From Arcobacter sp. (GTDB taxonomy: Bacteria > Campylobacterota > Campylobacteria > Campylobacterales > Arcobacteraceae): a stretch of 64,000 bases of DNA. The notes beneath the pieces are model-generated. The model ran no database searches. It was not told where the DNA came from and was given only the letters and a program-made list of their open reading frames with translations. Position 1 is the stretch's first letter. Each line of letters begins with the position of its first letter. Shown piece by piece: positions 11,496 to 21,771 of this stretch. Where the stretch lies: positions 1 to 64,000 of the forward strand of contig NYWO01000108.1 in NCBI GenBank assembly GCA_002685075.1, written 5' to 3'. The position numbers and the translations under genes were made by a program.

Positions 11496-12646
11496 CTTTT
11501 AAATAAACGATAAGTCGATATTGTATCATCAATTTTTTTATTATGTATTATATTTTCAACTAATTCATTAGCTAAATAAGGAGATAAAACAAAACCCCTT
11601 CCACCAACACCATTAAGAACAAAAAGATTATCTATTTTTTCTAATATCTCTTCTTTTATATGTGTACCATTTATTAAATGTGGGAATTTATCAAAACTCC
11701 TTTTTGAGTCAATTAGTTTTCCAATCATAGGAAAATAATCCGTACTTGAAGCTCTTGCTCCAATTTTAACATTAATAACATTTACATCATCTAACTTCAT
11801 AATATCATTTGCTAAATCTATTAACTTTTCTGAATCTTTATTTGTAATGTCTTTTGTATAACAATTAGAACAATCTTTATTAAGATTTGCAACTTCAACA
11901 CAATAATTACAAATATTTTTATCACAATCAAATCTATGATGTGTAGCACCTATTGACACTTTATATAAATCTTTATTCTCTAATTTTAAAGCTTTTGAAA
12001 GAGAACACTCTTTATGATAGTTAAAATCTACACAAGTTTTTGTTGTAACATCTATTTTTTGACCCCATACAGCTCTAATATCAAAATATTTTTCTTTGAT
12101 TAATTTTGTATTTGCACCAGTACAAAGTATTAATTTTTTGGCTTTTATTTCATTATTTAAAAGCCATGATTCATTTTCATTTACAATTGAAACTACATCA
12201 TAGTTTAACTTTTTTTTAATATCTTTTGTTAGTAATTCACAAATCTCTGATGGATTAATCCATGAACCAATATTAAAAAAATATCCATCTTCAAACTCTT
12301 TATATTCAAAATCCATATAAGGTTTGTAAGAATTAAACTTTTCTCTATCTTCATTATTTTTAGGAATTCTACATACTCCGTCATTTACAAAAGATTTACT
12401 ATTAACTTCTTTATAAAATAAGGTAGAAAAGTTTAAAGATTTTGTTATTAAATCTTTAAATTTATTAGGCTTACCTAATAATGGTGATAAAAAAGCACCA
12501 GCTGCTCCACTTGCTCCAAAAGCTACATTTTCATTTTTATCAATTAGTAAAATTGAATTTGAATACTTTGATAAAAAATATGCAGTAGAACTTCCAGCAA
12601 TTCCAGCACCTATAATTACATAATCATATTCTTCAAACTTAAACAT
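11468..12646 (-). CDS. FAD-dependent oxidoreductase, DAO family, MnmC C-domain-like
   Basis: DYVIIGAGIAGSSTAYFLSKY, GASGAAGAFLSPLLGKPNKFKDLITKSLNFS, IGARASSTDYFPMIG. Start taken at MFKFEEYDY, giving an 8-nt overlap with the upstream gene, instead of the longer M at 12700. Confidence 0.8.
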   Translation of the reverse strand: MFKFEEYDYVIIGAGIAGSSTAYFLSKYSNSILLIDKNENVAFGASGAAGAFLSPLLGKPNKFKDLITKSLNFSTLFYKEVNSKSFVNDGVCRIPKNNEDREKFNSYKPYMDFEYKEFEDGYFFNIGSWINPSEICELLTKDIKKKLNYDVVSIVNENESWLLNNEIKAKKLILCTGANTKLIKEKYFDIRAVWGQKIDVTTKTCVDFNYHKECSLSKALKLENKDLYKVSIGATHHRFDCDKNICNYCVEVANLNKDCSNCYTKDITNKDSEKLIDLANDIMKLDDVNVINVKIGARASSTDYFPMIGKLIDSKRSFDKFPHLINGTHIKEEILEKIDNLFVLNGVGGRGFVLSPYLANELVENIIHNKKIDDTISTYRLFKRWAKKQKNQ

Positions 12647-12965
12647 TTTTATCCATTTCATCAAGTAGTTGATAATTAGGTCGCCAGTACCCTCTTCCAC
12701 CTCTTAAACTAATACATTTATAATTAGGGAATTTCTTTTTATAATAAGATAATCTTTCTTTTGTAGTTTTTCCAGTATCACAGTAAAAGACGAAAACAGA
12801 GCCTTTTGGCATTAAATTCATCTCATAAGGATTGTAAGTAATTGTTTCTATTCTATCAAGTGGCTTTAAAATAGTATCAATAAGAACAACTTGAATATCA
12901 TTTTTTTCTAATTCTTTTGAATATTTATATAACTCTTTTTGCGTCCACTCATCTTTATCAAACAT
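12639..12965 (-). CDS. Rhodanese-like domain protein
   Basis: 108 aa; VFVFYCDTGKTTKERLSYY resembles the rhodanese Cys loop; GGRGYW. Confidence 0.55.
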   Translation of the reverse strand: MFDKDEWTQKELYKYSKELEKNDIQVVLIDTILKPLDRIETITYNPYEMNLMPKGSVFVFYCDTGKTTKERLSYYKKKFPNYKCISLRGGRGYWRPNYQLLDEMDKNV

Positions 12966-13089
12966 TTATAATACCTATTTTTTTAATTAGTAAAATCCTA
13001 ACTAAATACTTAGAAAATAAGGCTTAAACACTAAAGTTTTTATAAAAATTTATCAATTAATCAATATAATTGCTAAAAATAAAAATAAC

Positions 13090-13110
13090 CTTGATTGACT
13101 TTGACTCAAG
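13090..13110 (+). promoter_or_regulatory. HAIR-type HspR operator upstream of cbpA-hspR
   Basis: CTTGATT-GACTTTG-ACTCAAG; 13/14 match to HAIR (CTTGAGT-N7-ACTCAAG); TATAAT at 13118-13123 just downstream. Confidence 0.85.
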
Positions 13111-13168
13111 TATTAGATATAATACATTTATAAATTAACAATTATTTTAAAATACTATAGGAAAAAAA

Positions 13169-14032
13169 ATGGCTAAAAGTTTATACGAAACATTAGAAGT
13201 AAGTGAAAATGCATCAAAAGATGAAATAAAAAAAGCATATAGAAAACTAGCAAGAAAATATCATCCAGATGTAAATAAAGATAAAGATGCAGAAGAAAAA
13301 TTCAAAGAATTAAATGCTGCATATGAAGTATTAAGTGACGATGAAAAGAAATTACAATACGACCAACATGGCGATGCAATGTTTGGAGATCAAAATTTCC
13401 ACGACTTTGCAAGAGGACAAGGATCAAATGCTGATTTAGATGATATTTTAAGACAAATGTTTGGTCAAGGTGCTGGTGGCTTTGGAGGAGGAGGTTTCTC
13501 TCAAGGTGGCTTTGGCGGTTTTAATGAACCAGACTTAGATACAAGTGCTCAGCTTACTATTGCCTTTAATGTATCTGTTTTAGGTGGTAAACAACATGTA
13601 ACTTTAAATAATGACTCATTTGATATTAAAATTCCTGAGGGAATTCAAGATGGTCAAAAAATTAGAGCAAAAGGAAAAGGAAAATCTTATCAAGGACAAA
13701 GAGGAGATTTAATCTTAAAAATCAATGTTGCTCCTTCTCCTGAATATGAAAGAGAAGATGATACATTAATCAAAAAATTTGACATCCCTTTAAAAGTAGC
13801 ATTATTTGGTGGAAAAGTAGAAATAAAAACTATCCATAAAGATATCACTTTAAAAGTTCCACAAAATACTAAGCAAAATCAAAAATTTAGAGTTAAAGAG
13901 CTTGGTGTTTTAAATAGAAAAGCTGGTGTTAAAGGTGATTTATATTTAAAAGCAAATATTATTTTACCAAAAGTTGAAGATTTAGATGAAGATTTAATTG
14001 AAACTCTAAAAGAAAAACTTCCAGAAAATTAA
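13169..14032 (+). CDS. cbpA: DnaJ-family co-chaperone CbpA
   Basis: J-domain [37 protein letters not shown] region, DnaJ C-terminal domain without zinc fingers. Confidence 0.92.
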   Translation: MAKSLYETLEVSENASKDEIKKAYRKLARKYHPDVNKDKDAEEKFKELNAAYEVLSDDEKKLQYDQHGDAMFGDQNFHDFARGQGSNADLDDILRQMFGQGAGGFGGGGFSQGGFGGFNEPDLDTSAQLTIAFNVSVLGGKQHVTLNNDSFDIKIPEGIQDGQKIRAKGKGKSYQGQRGDLILKINVAPSPEYEREDDTLIKKFDIPLKVALFGGKVEIKTIHKDITLKVPQNTKQNQKFRVKELGVLNRKAGVKGDLYLKANIILPKVEDLDEDLIETLKEKLPEN

Positions 14033-14046
14033 AGAAGGATTGATTA

Positions 14047-14439
14047 ATGGAAACAAATAGTTATATTGAACCAGTTTTTTTAATTTCTGCAGTTGCAGAA
14101 ATTTTAAATATTCATCCTCAAACACTAAGACAATATGAAAGAGAAGGACTAATAACTCCTTCTCGTACAAATGGAAAGATTAGGCTCTATTCTCAAAAAG
14201 ATATAGACCATATTAAATATGTTTTAACCCTAACTAGAAAGCTTGGGGTTAATCTTGCAGGTGTTGATGTAATTTTACAGTTAAATGAAAGAATAGCAGC
14301 ATTAGAGGAAGAAATACAAACATATAAAGTAAAGATTAAAAATATTAATAATTTAGCAGTAGTTCCAGATACAAAAGCATTAGTCGTTCAACAAACATCT
14401 TTTGATATTGTAATTATAGAAAAAAATGAAGAAGACTAA
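14047..14439 (+). CDS. hspR: MerR-family heat-shock repressor HspR
   Basis: ISAVAEILNIHPQTLRQYEREGLITPSRTNGKIRLYSQKDIDHI; adjacent to cbpA. Confidence 0.92.
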   Translation: METNSYIEPVFLISAVAEILNIHPQTLRQYEREGLITPSRTNGKIRLYSQKDIDHIKYVLTLTRKLGVNLAGVDVILQLNERIAALEEEIQTYKVKIKNINNLAVVPDTKALVVQQTSFDIVIIEKNEED

Positions 14440-14453
14440 TTCTTCATTTTTTA
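14421..14453 (+). terminator. Terminator between convergent hspR and ftsZ
   Basis: AATGAAGAA-gactaa-TTCTTCATTTTTT hairpin overlapping the hspR stop. Confidence 0.7.
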
Positions 14454-14462
14454 TTTAGTAGT

Positions 14463-15602
14463 TTATATTTGATATTGTACTACGTAGTCTCTCATTAAAG
14501 GTGGTACATCTAAATAATTATCATCTGCAGATGACATAGTATTTTGAGTTCCATCTTCCGTATTTTCACTAGATTCTTCGTGTTCATCATTTTTAGATTC
14601 AAATCCAGTTGCTACAATTGTGATTTTAACTTCATCAGTTTCAAGAGTAGAATCAGAAGTTGTTCCAAAAATAATTTCTGCATTTGAATCCATTCTATCA
14701 TTAATAGTTCCCATAACATCATTAATAGCAAATAATGATACTTGAGGATGGATATTAAAATGTATTAAAATACCTTTTGCACCATTTAGTGATACTTTAT
14801 CAAGTAAAGGAGAGTCAATAGCATCTTCTAATGCTTTTTGTGCTGCATCTTCACCTTTCGCTTTTCCAATTCCCATTAAAGCCATACCACGATGTTGCAT
14901 AATTGTTTTAACATCAGCAAAGTCAGTATTAATATCTGAATTACCTGGATTTAAAATAACCTCAGACATTCCATTTACTGCTTGGAAAAGAATATTATCA
15001 ATAATTTTGAAAGCATCTTTCATTCCAACATTTTCATCAATAATTTCTAATAACCTGTCATTTGGCACTACAATAATTGAATCTGATACTTTTTTAAGTT
15101 CTTCAAGTCCTAAATTTGCTAAACCTGCTCTTTTCTTACCTTCCCATGTAAATGGTTTTGTAACAACAGAAACAGTTAATGCACCAATTTCTTTTGCAGC
15201 TTTTGCAATAATAGCAGCAGCACCAGTTCCTGTACCACCACCTAAACCAGCAGCAATAAAGATAATATCAGCACCCTTAAGTGCTGTTTTAATATCTTCA
15301 TATGATTCAACTGCAGAATCTCTACCAATCTCTGGCTTCATTCCTGCACCTAAACCTTTAGTTAATTTAAGTCCAAGTTGAATTTTCTTTGGTGCTTTTG
15401 AAATATGCAACACTTGCAAATCAGTATTAGCAGCGATTAAATCGATTTTATGAGAACCTTCTTTAATCATGTGGTTAATCATATTACAACCACCTCCACC
15501 TACTCCAATAACTGCAATTTTAGCTACATTATCTGATAAAATTTTATTTGGCATGTCCACTTTTATATCATCTACTTTAAATAAGTTATCCATTAAAACC
15601 AC
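14463..15602 (-). CDS. ftsZ: Cell division protein FtsZ
   Basis: GGGGCNMINHMI, AAGLGGGTGTGAAAIIAKAAKE, C-terminal PPLMRDYVVQ. Start may be the internal ATG at 15593. Confidence 0.97.
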   Translation of the reverse strand: MVLMDNLFKVDDIKVDMPNKILSDNVAKIAVIGVGGGGCNMINHMIKEGSHKIDLIAANTDLQVLHISKAPKKIQLGLKLTKGLGAGMKPEIGRDSAVESYEDIKTALKGADIIFIAAGLGGGTGTGAAAIIAKAAKEIGALTVSVVTKPFTWEGKKRAGLANLGLEELKKVSDSIIVVPNDRLLEIIDENVGMKDAFKIIDNILFQAVNGMSEVILNPGNSDINTDFADVKTIMQHRGMALMGIGKAKGEDAAQKALEDAIDSPLLDKVSLNGAKGILIHFNIHPQVSLFAINDVMGTINDRMDSNAEIIFGTTSDSTLETDEVKITIVATGFESKNDEHEESSENTEDGTQNTMSSADDNYLDVPPLMRDYVVQYQI

Positions 15603-16978
15603 TCCGATACTTTGCTCCAGAATTTTGAAACACCTTTTTTCTTATCTTTTCTTAAAGGCGTTAAAACTGTGGGATCATCTTTTAAGTTTAAATCTTCTCT
15701 ATAATTATTAGAAGGAGATTTAGTATTAATTGAATTATTGTTTATTGCTTTATCTTCAGCAATAACCTGTTGTTTTTTAACTGGTTTCATTAGTTTCTTA
15801 CTTGAGTCTAATTCATAACTTCTATTAATCCCTAAAGAATATACAAGTAAACCTACAATCGTAGACATTTTAGGATCATCAAAACTCATATAGCCATTTT
15901 CAATATTTTTAGGATTTGATAAAGAAATTGGAATACCATCATAAATTTTTATTGCAAGAGTTTTAATACCTTCTAAATTACTCATTCCACCTGTTATTAC
16001 AATTCCAGAACCTACATTATCTAAAATTCCACTTTTCTTTAACTGGTTTTTTACAAGTATTAATATCTCTTCTATTCTTGCATGAATTATTGTTTGAATA
16101 CGATTTAATGCAATTTCAGAATGCATCTCTTCATCTCCAATTCTAGGTATTTTAACTTTTGTTACACCTAAATCTGTTGCTGAAGAATAATCTTTTGTTA
16201 GTGAACCATACTCAGTTTTTATTTTCTCAGCAGCTGCTGGTGGTGTGTGAAGCATCACTGATAAATCATTTGTTATATGGTTTGATCCAACTGGAATAAA
16301 TCCATTATAAATTAATGAATTACCTTTGTAACATACAAATTCAGTAGTTGTTGAACCTATGTTAATTACAGTTGCTCCAAACTTTTTTTGTTGTTCATCT
16401 AAAATAGAAATTGCAGAGGCATATCCATCTAACACAAATTTGGTTACATCTACACCTGATATTTTAAGAGCAGATTTGATATTAGTAAGGGCTGTTCTTT
16501 TTGCAGTAACTATATACACAGAAACTTCAAGTCTTGAACCATTCATGTTAAGAGGATTATCAACATCAACAGAATCATCAACTTTAAAGAAAATAGGCAC
16601 AACATGAACTACTTCATATTCTGGAACTATTGTTGCATTATATAATGCCATTTGCATTACTTGATTAATTTCAGTTTCAGTAATTAGACCATTTGGTACA
16701 TTTACAGAACCTGAACTTCTAATGCTTTTTGTATAAGAACCAGAAATAGAAACAACAGAAGTATCAATAACTTCTGTTGTACTTCTTTTTGCTATATTAA
16801 TTGCGTCTTTAATAGCTTTTGAAGCTTCTTCTATATTTATGATTATGCCTTTATTAACACCCTCACTCTTTTGTACAGCAGTACCAAGGATATTAATATT
16901 AGACTCTAAGTCATGCTTTGCAATAACAGCTGTTATTGCAGATGAACCAATATCAATTGCTAAAAGAGTATTATTCAA
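15593..16978 (-). CDS. ftsA: Cell division protein FtsA
   Basis: LLAIDIGSSAITAVIAKHD, GSTTTEFVCYKGNSLIYNGFIPVGSNHITNDLS, IVITGGMSNLEGI. Confidence 0.95.
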   Translation of the reverse strand: MNNTLLAIDIGSSAITAVIAKHDLESNINILGTAVQKSEGVNKGIIINIEEASKAIKDAINIAKRSTTEVIDTSVVSISGSYTKSIRSSGSVNVPNGLITETEINQVMQMALYNATIVPEYEVVHVVPIFFKVDDSVDVDNPLNMNGSRLEVSVYIVTAKRTALTNIKSALKISGVDVTKFVLDGYASAISILDEQQKKFGATVINIGSTTTEFVCYKGNSLIYNGFIPVGSNHITNDLSVMLHTPPAAAEKIKTEYGSLTKDYSSATDLGVTKVKIPRIGDEEMHSEIALNRIQTIIHARIEEILILVKNQLKKSGILDNVGSGIVITGGMSNLEGIKTLAIKIYDGIPISLSNPKNIENGYMSFDDPKMSTIVGLLVYSLGINRSYELDSSKKLMKPVKKQQVIAEDKAINNNSINTKSPSNNYREDLNLKDDPTVLTPLRKDKKKGVSKFWSKVSEWF

Positions 16979-16981
16979 TTG

Positions 16982-18445
16982 TTATTCCTTTGTTTGTATA
17001 GATGACTGTACTTCGTATTTATTTTCTAATCTTTTAACAAGATTATTCATTAATTCTTCACTTTGTAATTGTATAATTGTACTTTGTACAGATTCATCTC
17101 TTGATTTATCATAAGTTCCTAATTTAGAATCATTAATTCTAAATAATACAACTTTATCATTTATTTTAATTGTACCTGATTTTGTTCTTGATGAAAATAG
17201 TTGGCTTAAGAAATCAGCAGTTTCTTGTGGCTGTAAACCTGCAATTTTATCTATTGATTGTCTTGACACACTTTTTACATCTGTTCCAACAAAATTTTCT
17301 AATTCTGTATTTGCTAATTCATCAAGTTTTTTTGCTTTTGCAACTTTTTCATATGAAATTTTCACATCTTCTAATGCTTTCTCAAAAGATAAAGGTTTAG
17401 ATTCATTTTTTGCTAAAACTTTTACAATAATAAACTTATCACCATCTAAGAATGGTTTTAGTAAATCACCTGGTTTTGCATCAATGATTTGCTTATTATT
17501 ATCAGCACTATAAGGAAGTTTACTTTCAACTAAAGTATTTGAAGAAGTTAATGTCTCTTCAGCTTTTTTTATTTTAAGATATTTTTTCAATGCTTCTTTT
17601 TTAGTAAATTTGCTATCTAGTTCTTTGATAACTTGAGCTTTAGCTTCATCAAATGATTTAATTTTTCCATCTTCTTTTTTATAATCTATTCTAAATTTAC
17701 TGTGATGCTTTAAAATATCTTCTTCACTTGAATTGGCAGATACTAATGGAACTTCACTTGTTTCAAAAACATATGAAACTTCTGACATATATGCATTTTC
17801 ATTAGCTTTCCAGTATTCTTTTAATTCTATTTCAGTAGGAGATACAGTAATATCTTTCATACTTAAAATTTTGTAAGTAATATCGTCTTCAATAAATAGT
17901 AACTTATTTAAATTTTCAATTTCAATACTATTTGGTTTAACTTCAAATAATACTTGAACTTTTTGTAATAAAATATTTCTTTTTAATGATTCTTCAAACT
18001 TAACCGGAGTAGTTCTGTTTTGTGATAGAACCTTAACATAGGTAGATTTATCAAATTTCCCATCTTTCATAAAAGCATTATATTTTAATAACTCTTTAGC
18101 AATATCTTGATCTGTTACATCTAAACCTAAAGAATCTGCATAAGTTAAAATTAAATTCTTTTGAATAACTTGCTTATATGCAATATCTTTTAAGTTTAAT
18201 TTATCTGCCATATCTTTATTAAATGTACTACCAAATAATCTTGCATATTGATCATAAAGATTTGAATACTCTTCTTGATATTCTTCAACAGAAACTTCTC
18301 TATCAGCTACAACTGCCACAGTTCCGCCTTCTTTTCCAAACTCATAAGAACCCCAGCCAACAAAACCAGCTCCTACAAACGCAATAGTACTTATCCAAAT
18401 TGTAATCACAAGCCATCTTTTATGTCTTTGCATCCACGTAATCAT
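16982..18445 (-). CDS. SurA/PpiD-type peptidylprolyl isomerase-like protein
   Basis: N-terminal TM (WLVITIWISTIAFVGAGFVGWG), then SurA_N-like region (VAVVADREVSVEEYQEEYSNLYDQ). Confidence 0.8.
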   Translation of the reverse strand: MITWMQRHKRWLVITIWISTIAFVGAGFVGWGSYEFGKEGGTVAVVADREVSVEEYQEEYSNLYDQYARLFGSTFNKDMADKLNLKDIAYKQVIQKNLILTYADSLGLDVTDQDIAKELLKYNAFMKDGKFDKSTYVKVLSQNRTTPVKFEESLKRNILLQKVQVLFEVKPNSIEIENLNKLLFIEDDITYKILSMKDITVSPTEIELKEYWKANENAYMSEVSYVFETSEVPLVSANSSEEDILKHHSKFRIDYKKEDGKIKSFDEAKAQVIKELDSKFTKKEALKKYLKIKKAEETLTSSNTLVESKLPYSADNNKQIIDAKPGDLLKPFLDGDKFIIVKVLAKNESKPLSFEKALEDVKISYEKVAKAKKLDELANTELENFVGTDVKSVSRQSIDKIAGLQPQETADFLSQLFSSRTKSGTIKINDKVVLFRINDSKLGTYDKSRDESVQSTIIQLQSEELMNNLVKRLENKYEVQSSIQTKE

Positions 18446-18503
18446 AAAATATAATCCTCTTAAAAATTTTAGTTATACTACTAAAGATTTGCTTGAATAT
18501 TAG

Positions 18504-20822
18504 TTAAAGATCTATTAGTTTATTTTTAATTTGTGGCTTAGATAATAAATCATTTATAACAGACTCTCTAATAGTAATTTCAAGTTTCTTACAAGCACTT
18601 ACAAAAGCCTCTTCTTCTCCTACAATAAAACACATTCTTTTTGCTCTTGTAATTGCTGTGTAAAGTAGCTTTGTATTGTGCATGATATAGTGTGAAAAAC
18701 TCATAGGAATTAAAGCATTTTCATACTCCATTCCTTGTGTTTTATGAATAGTTAAACAGTATGCTAAAGAGAGTAATGAGGCAACATTATCAAAATCATA
18801 AAAGACAACCATGTCATCATTTGGATATAAAACAATACATTTATTTTCATCAAAATCTAACTTTATTATAAGTCCTAATTGACCATTAAATACTCTTTTT
18901 TCTATAAAATCACTAGAACCACTTTTATACATACTCATAGTCTGGGATCTCATATTTTCATTTTTTATATGAATTACTTTATCTGTTATTTTGTACTCAT
19001 AAAGTTTGGTTGAATATGCCTTTCCTTTTGTATGATTAAAAAGTTTTTGAAGTTGCATATTTAAGTTTTCAACTCCTAATAAACCACCTTTCATAGGAGT
19101 AATTACTTGAAATAAAGTTAAAGCTTTGTTTATTTTTTTCTCTTTTATTAAATCAAAATAATTCTGTATATAAGTTGCTGAAATATTTAAGATGTTGTTT
19201 AAAATATGCTCTGAGTTTTCAACTCTTATATCTGCAAACTCATTTGAGGAGTTTGAATTTTTCTGTGAATAATAGTTTGAGATAGAAACATTTACAAATT
19301 TAAAATCTTCATATTCTTCACTATATTTAGGAACCTCACCTTTTCTTATATCATTTGCAATAACAGCAATTGCTTGGTTTTCATTTTGACGATATATTTT
19401 TGTCAGTTTACAAATTGGTGCTAAATCATATTTGATTGAATCAGCTAGTATATTTCCTGCTCCAATTGCTGGTAATTGTCCATCATCCCCAACAATAATA
19501 AATACTGTATCATCATCAATTTTTGAAATAATTTGATAAAAAGTAACTGAATTAACCATTGAAGCTTCATCTAGTAAAATTACTTTATAAGGGAAGAAAT
19601 CTTTTTCTTTATGCTTTACTAAAAGGGATTGAATTGTTGCAGAAGCATATCCTGTAGTATCTGATATTCTTTGAGAAGCTATTCCACTTAAAGCAATAGT
19701 TATAATATCATCATAAGAAACAACTTCTTCAAGTAACTGTAAAATTGCTTTACTTGAAGTTGATTTACCAGTTCCAGCATATCCTATTAAAAAAAGTGTA
19801 TTATGTCCTTCATTTATTAACTCAACTGCTTTTTTTTGCTCACTACTTAACTCAAAGCCTAAGCTTAATTGTTTTTTTTCTAAGTAATTATCAAAAGAAG
19901 CAATAATTTTTCGATTTAGTTCATTTTCTCTTCTTTGAAAAAACTCTAAAATTCTTTTTTCTGCATAATAAAGAATTGAGGGAGCATAACGATTCTCTTT
20001 TGTTACAAAAATATATTCTTCAACTAACATTTTTGTTAAAGATTCTTCGTATAAATCATTTTTATCACTAAAGCGTAAGGAATCATCTAAAAGCTTATAT
20101 AAATGGAATTTATCAATAGAAGAATTACCGTTGTTATCACAATATTCTCTTAAAGTATAGTTTAAACATGCCATGATTCTAAACTCACTAAAAGGATCAA
20201 TTCCTAATGCTTTAGCAATTTCATCAGCACGTTTGAATCCTATTCCTTTTATATTTATTAAAAGATATGGATTTTTTTTAATTTTTTCTATTAAGTTATC
20301 TACTTCACCTAAAGATGAATATATTCTTGTAATTAAGTTTGAAGTTACACCAAACTTGGCAAGAAAGGAACCAAGTTCTCTTAAGTGCTTAAACTTTTGC
20401 CAAGAAGAGACAATCATATTAAGCTTTTTTTCTTTTATACCTTTAAATTTCAATAACTCTTCAGGCTTTTCATTTAGTATTTTTACTAACTCTTCTTCAC
20501 TATAAGCATCTACTAATTCTTTTGCAAATTTTTTACCAACACCTTTTACTATCTTTGTTAAAAAAAAGAATATTTCTGCTTCTTTAAGCTCTAAAGTATC
20601 AAACTCAAATTGAACTCCATATTTTTTATGTGTAGTCCAATTTCCTTTTAATATAACTTCTTCACCAACAATTTTTTCAATATCTGTATCAAAATATGCA
20701 CCACAAATCTTTTGATTATTTTCTAAAACTGCTATTATATATTTTGTTTCTTCATTGGTGTATAGAACTTTTTTTATAACTCCTGAAAGTTTAAAGCTTT
20801 TATACTCTTCTTCTTTGGCCAT
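18504..20822 (-). CDS. RecD2-type ATP-dependent DNA helicase
   Basis: Walker A LIGYAGTGKSTSS, LLDEASMVNS, IVGDDGQLPAIGAG, LSLAYCLTIHKTQGMEYENALIPM, LLYTAITRAKRMC. Confidence 0.9.
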   Translation of the reverse strand: MAKEEEYKSFKLSGVIKKVLYTNEETKYIIAVLENNQKICGAYFDTDIEKIVGEEVILKGNWTTHKKYGVQFEFDTLELKEAEIFFFLTKIVKGVGKKFAKELVDAYSEEELVKILNEKPEELLKFKGIKEKKLNMIVSSWQKFKHLRELGSFLAKFGVTSNLITRIYSSLGEVDNLIEKIKKNPYLLINIKGIGFKRADEIAKALGIDPFSEFRIMACLNYTLREYCDNNGNSSIDKFHLYKLLDDSLRFSDKNDLYEESLTKMLVEEYIFVTKENRYAPSILYYAEKRILEFFQRRENELNRKIIASFDNYLEKKQLSLGFELSSEQKKAVELINEGHNTLFLIGYAGTGKSTSSKAILQLLEEVVSYDDIITIALSGIASQRISDTTGYASATIQSLLVKHKEKDFFPYKVILLDEASMVNSVTFYQIISKIDDDTVFIIVGDDGQLPAIGAGNILADSIKYDLAPICKLTKIYRQNENQAIAVIANDIRKGEVPKYSEEYEDFKFVNVSISNYYSQKNSNSSNEFADIRVENSEHILNNILNISATYIQNYFDLIKEKKINKALTLFQVITPMKGGLLGVENLNMQLQKLFNHTKGKAYSTKLYEYKITDKVIHIKNENMRSQTMSMYKSGSSDFIEKRVFNGQLGLIIKLDFDENKCIVLYPNDDMVVFYDFDNVASLLSLAYCLTIHKTQGMEYENALIPMSFSHYIMHNTKLLYTAITRAKRMCFIVGEEEAFVSACKKLEITIRESVINDLLSKPQIKNKLIDL

Positions 20823-21184
20823 TAGTATTCATCATCAAATTTTTTATTTTTATGTTTATCTTTACTGTAAGAGTTACTATTTCTTTCTTTTTGTAGAAGA
20901 TTTGCATCTTTTAATAATATAGCTCTTTCATTTTCAAAAGATTTTGAATGTTCATTTACAAACTGCATAGTTTTTTCTATAAAGTTTTTTAAATCTGTTA
21001 AATAAGCTGAATATAAATCCATTTCTTGAGCTTTTTTCATCTCTTCAAAATTTTTTAAAGTTCTAACTTTAAACTTTTCATGATCAAAATTTTCTAATTT
21101 TAGTAAAGATACAGTTCTTGTAAAGAATTTTTCTAAAACTCTTATATATCTGATTCGTAGCTGTTTTACATGTATTTCTTTAAT
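20822..21184 (-). CDS. Hypothetical small protein, possible ATT start at 21184 (ORF track start: ATG at 21040)
   Basis: The frame stays open 48 codons upstream of the ATG (I K E I H V K Q L R I R Y I R V L E K F F T R T V S L L K L E N F D H E K F K V R T L K N F E E M); GGAG 5 nt before ATT; no ATG/GTG/TTG in that extension. Confidence 0.5.
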   Translation of the reverse strand: MKEIHVKQLRIRYIRVLEKFFTRTVSLLKLENFDHEKFKVRTLKNFEEMKKAQEMDLYSAYLTDLKNFIEKTMQFVNEHSKSFENERAILLKDANLLQKERNSNSYSKDKHKNKKFDDEY

Positions 21185-21525
21185 AGTAACTCCATATTTT
21201 CAATTGGTCTTGCAATTACTGCTTTATTACCATTTATAATTATTGGTCTTTCAATTAGTTTTGGATTTTCTACCATTGCTTCAATGAGTCTATTTTCATC
21301 ATTTTCTTCTTTTAAGTTTAACTCTTTATAAACGGCTTCACCTTTTCTTAAAAGATTTTTTGCTGTTATATCTAATAGTTTTAAAATATTTGTGATTTCT
21401 TCTTTTGTAGGTTTTGATTCTAAGTATTTATAAACTTTTGAATTAATATTTTTTTCTTCTAATAAATTTAAAGCATTTCTAGATTTTGAACATCTAGGAT
21501 TATGCCAGATAATTACTTCTTCCAT
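21166..21525 (-). CDS. ArsC-family arsenate reductase-like protein
   Basis: IIWHNPRCSKSRNALNLLEEKNINSKVYKYLESKPTKEEI; C-terminal ERPIIINGNKAVIARP. Confidence 0.9.
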   Translation of the reverse strand: MEEVIIWHNPRCSKSRNALNLLEEKNINSKVYKYLESKPTKEEITNILKLLDITAKNLLRKGEAVYKELNLKEENDENRLIEAMVENPKLIERPIIINGNKAVIARPIENMELLLKKYM

Positions 21526-21771
21526 ATATATAAACCTTTTTATTATAATTAAAGTGATTATAGCAAAAAGTTTTTTATAGTATATGAAATTATTGCAATT
21601 TGTAATATTTATATGATTTAGAATGTATTTTATTATTTAGAATAATTGGGAAAAAGATATTTAAAGAGTTTTCACTGTTTGTTTCTTGTAGAACAAATAT
21701 ATAATATATTCCACTAGTAAACTTAAGAGTTATTTCTTTTTTAACTTTACATTTTATGCTATACTTCTTTT

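Noticed and set aside
15007-15381. 124-aa + strand ORF in ftsZ
   Set aside because: Pro/Ala/Ile-rich antisense of the Gly-rich FtsZ GTPase region.
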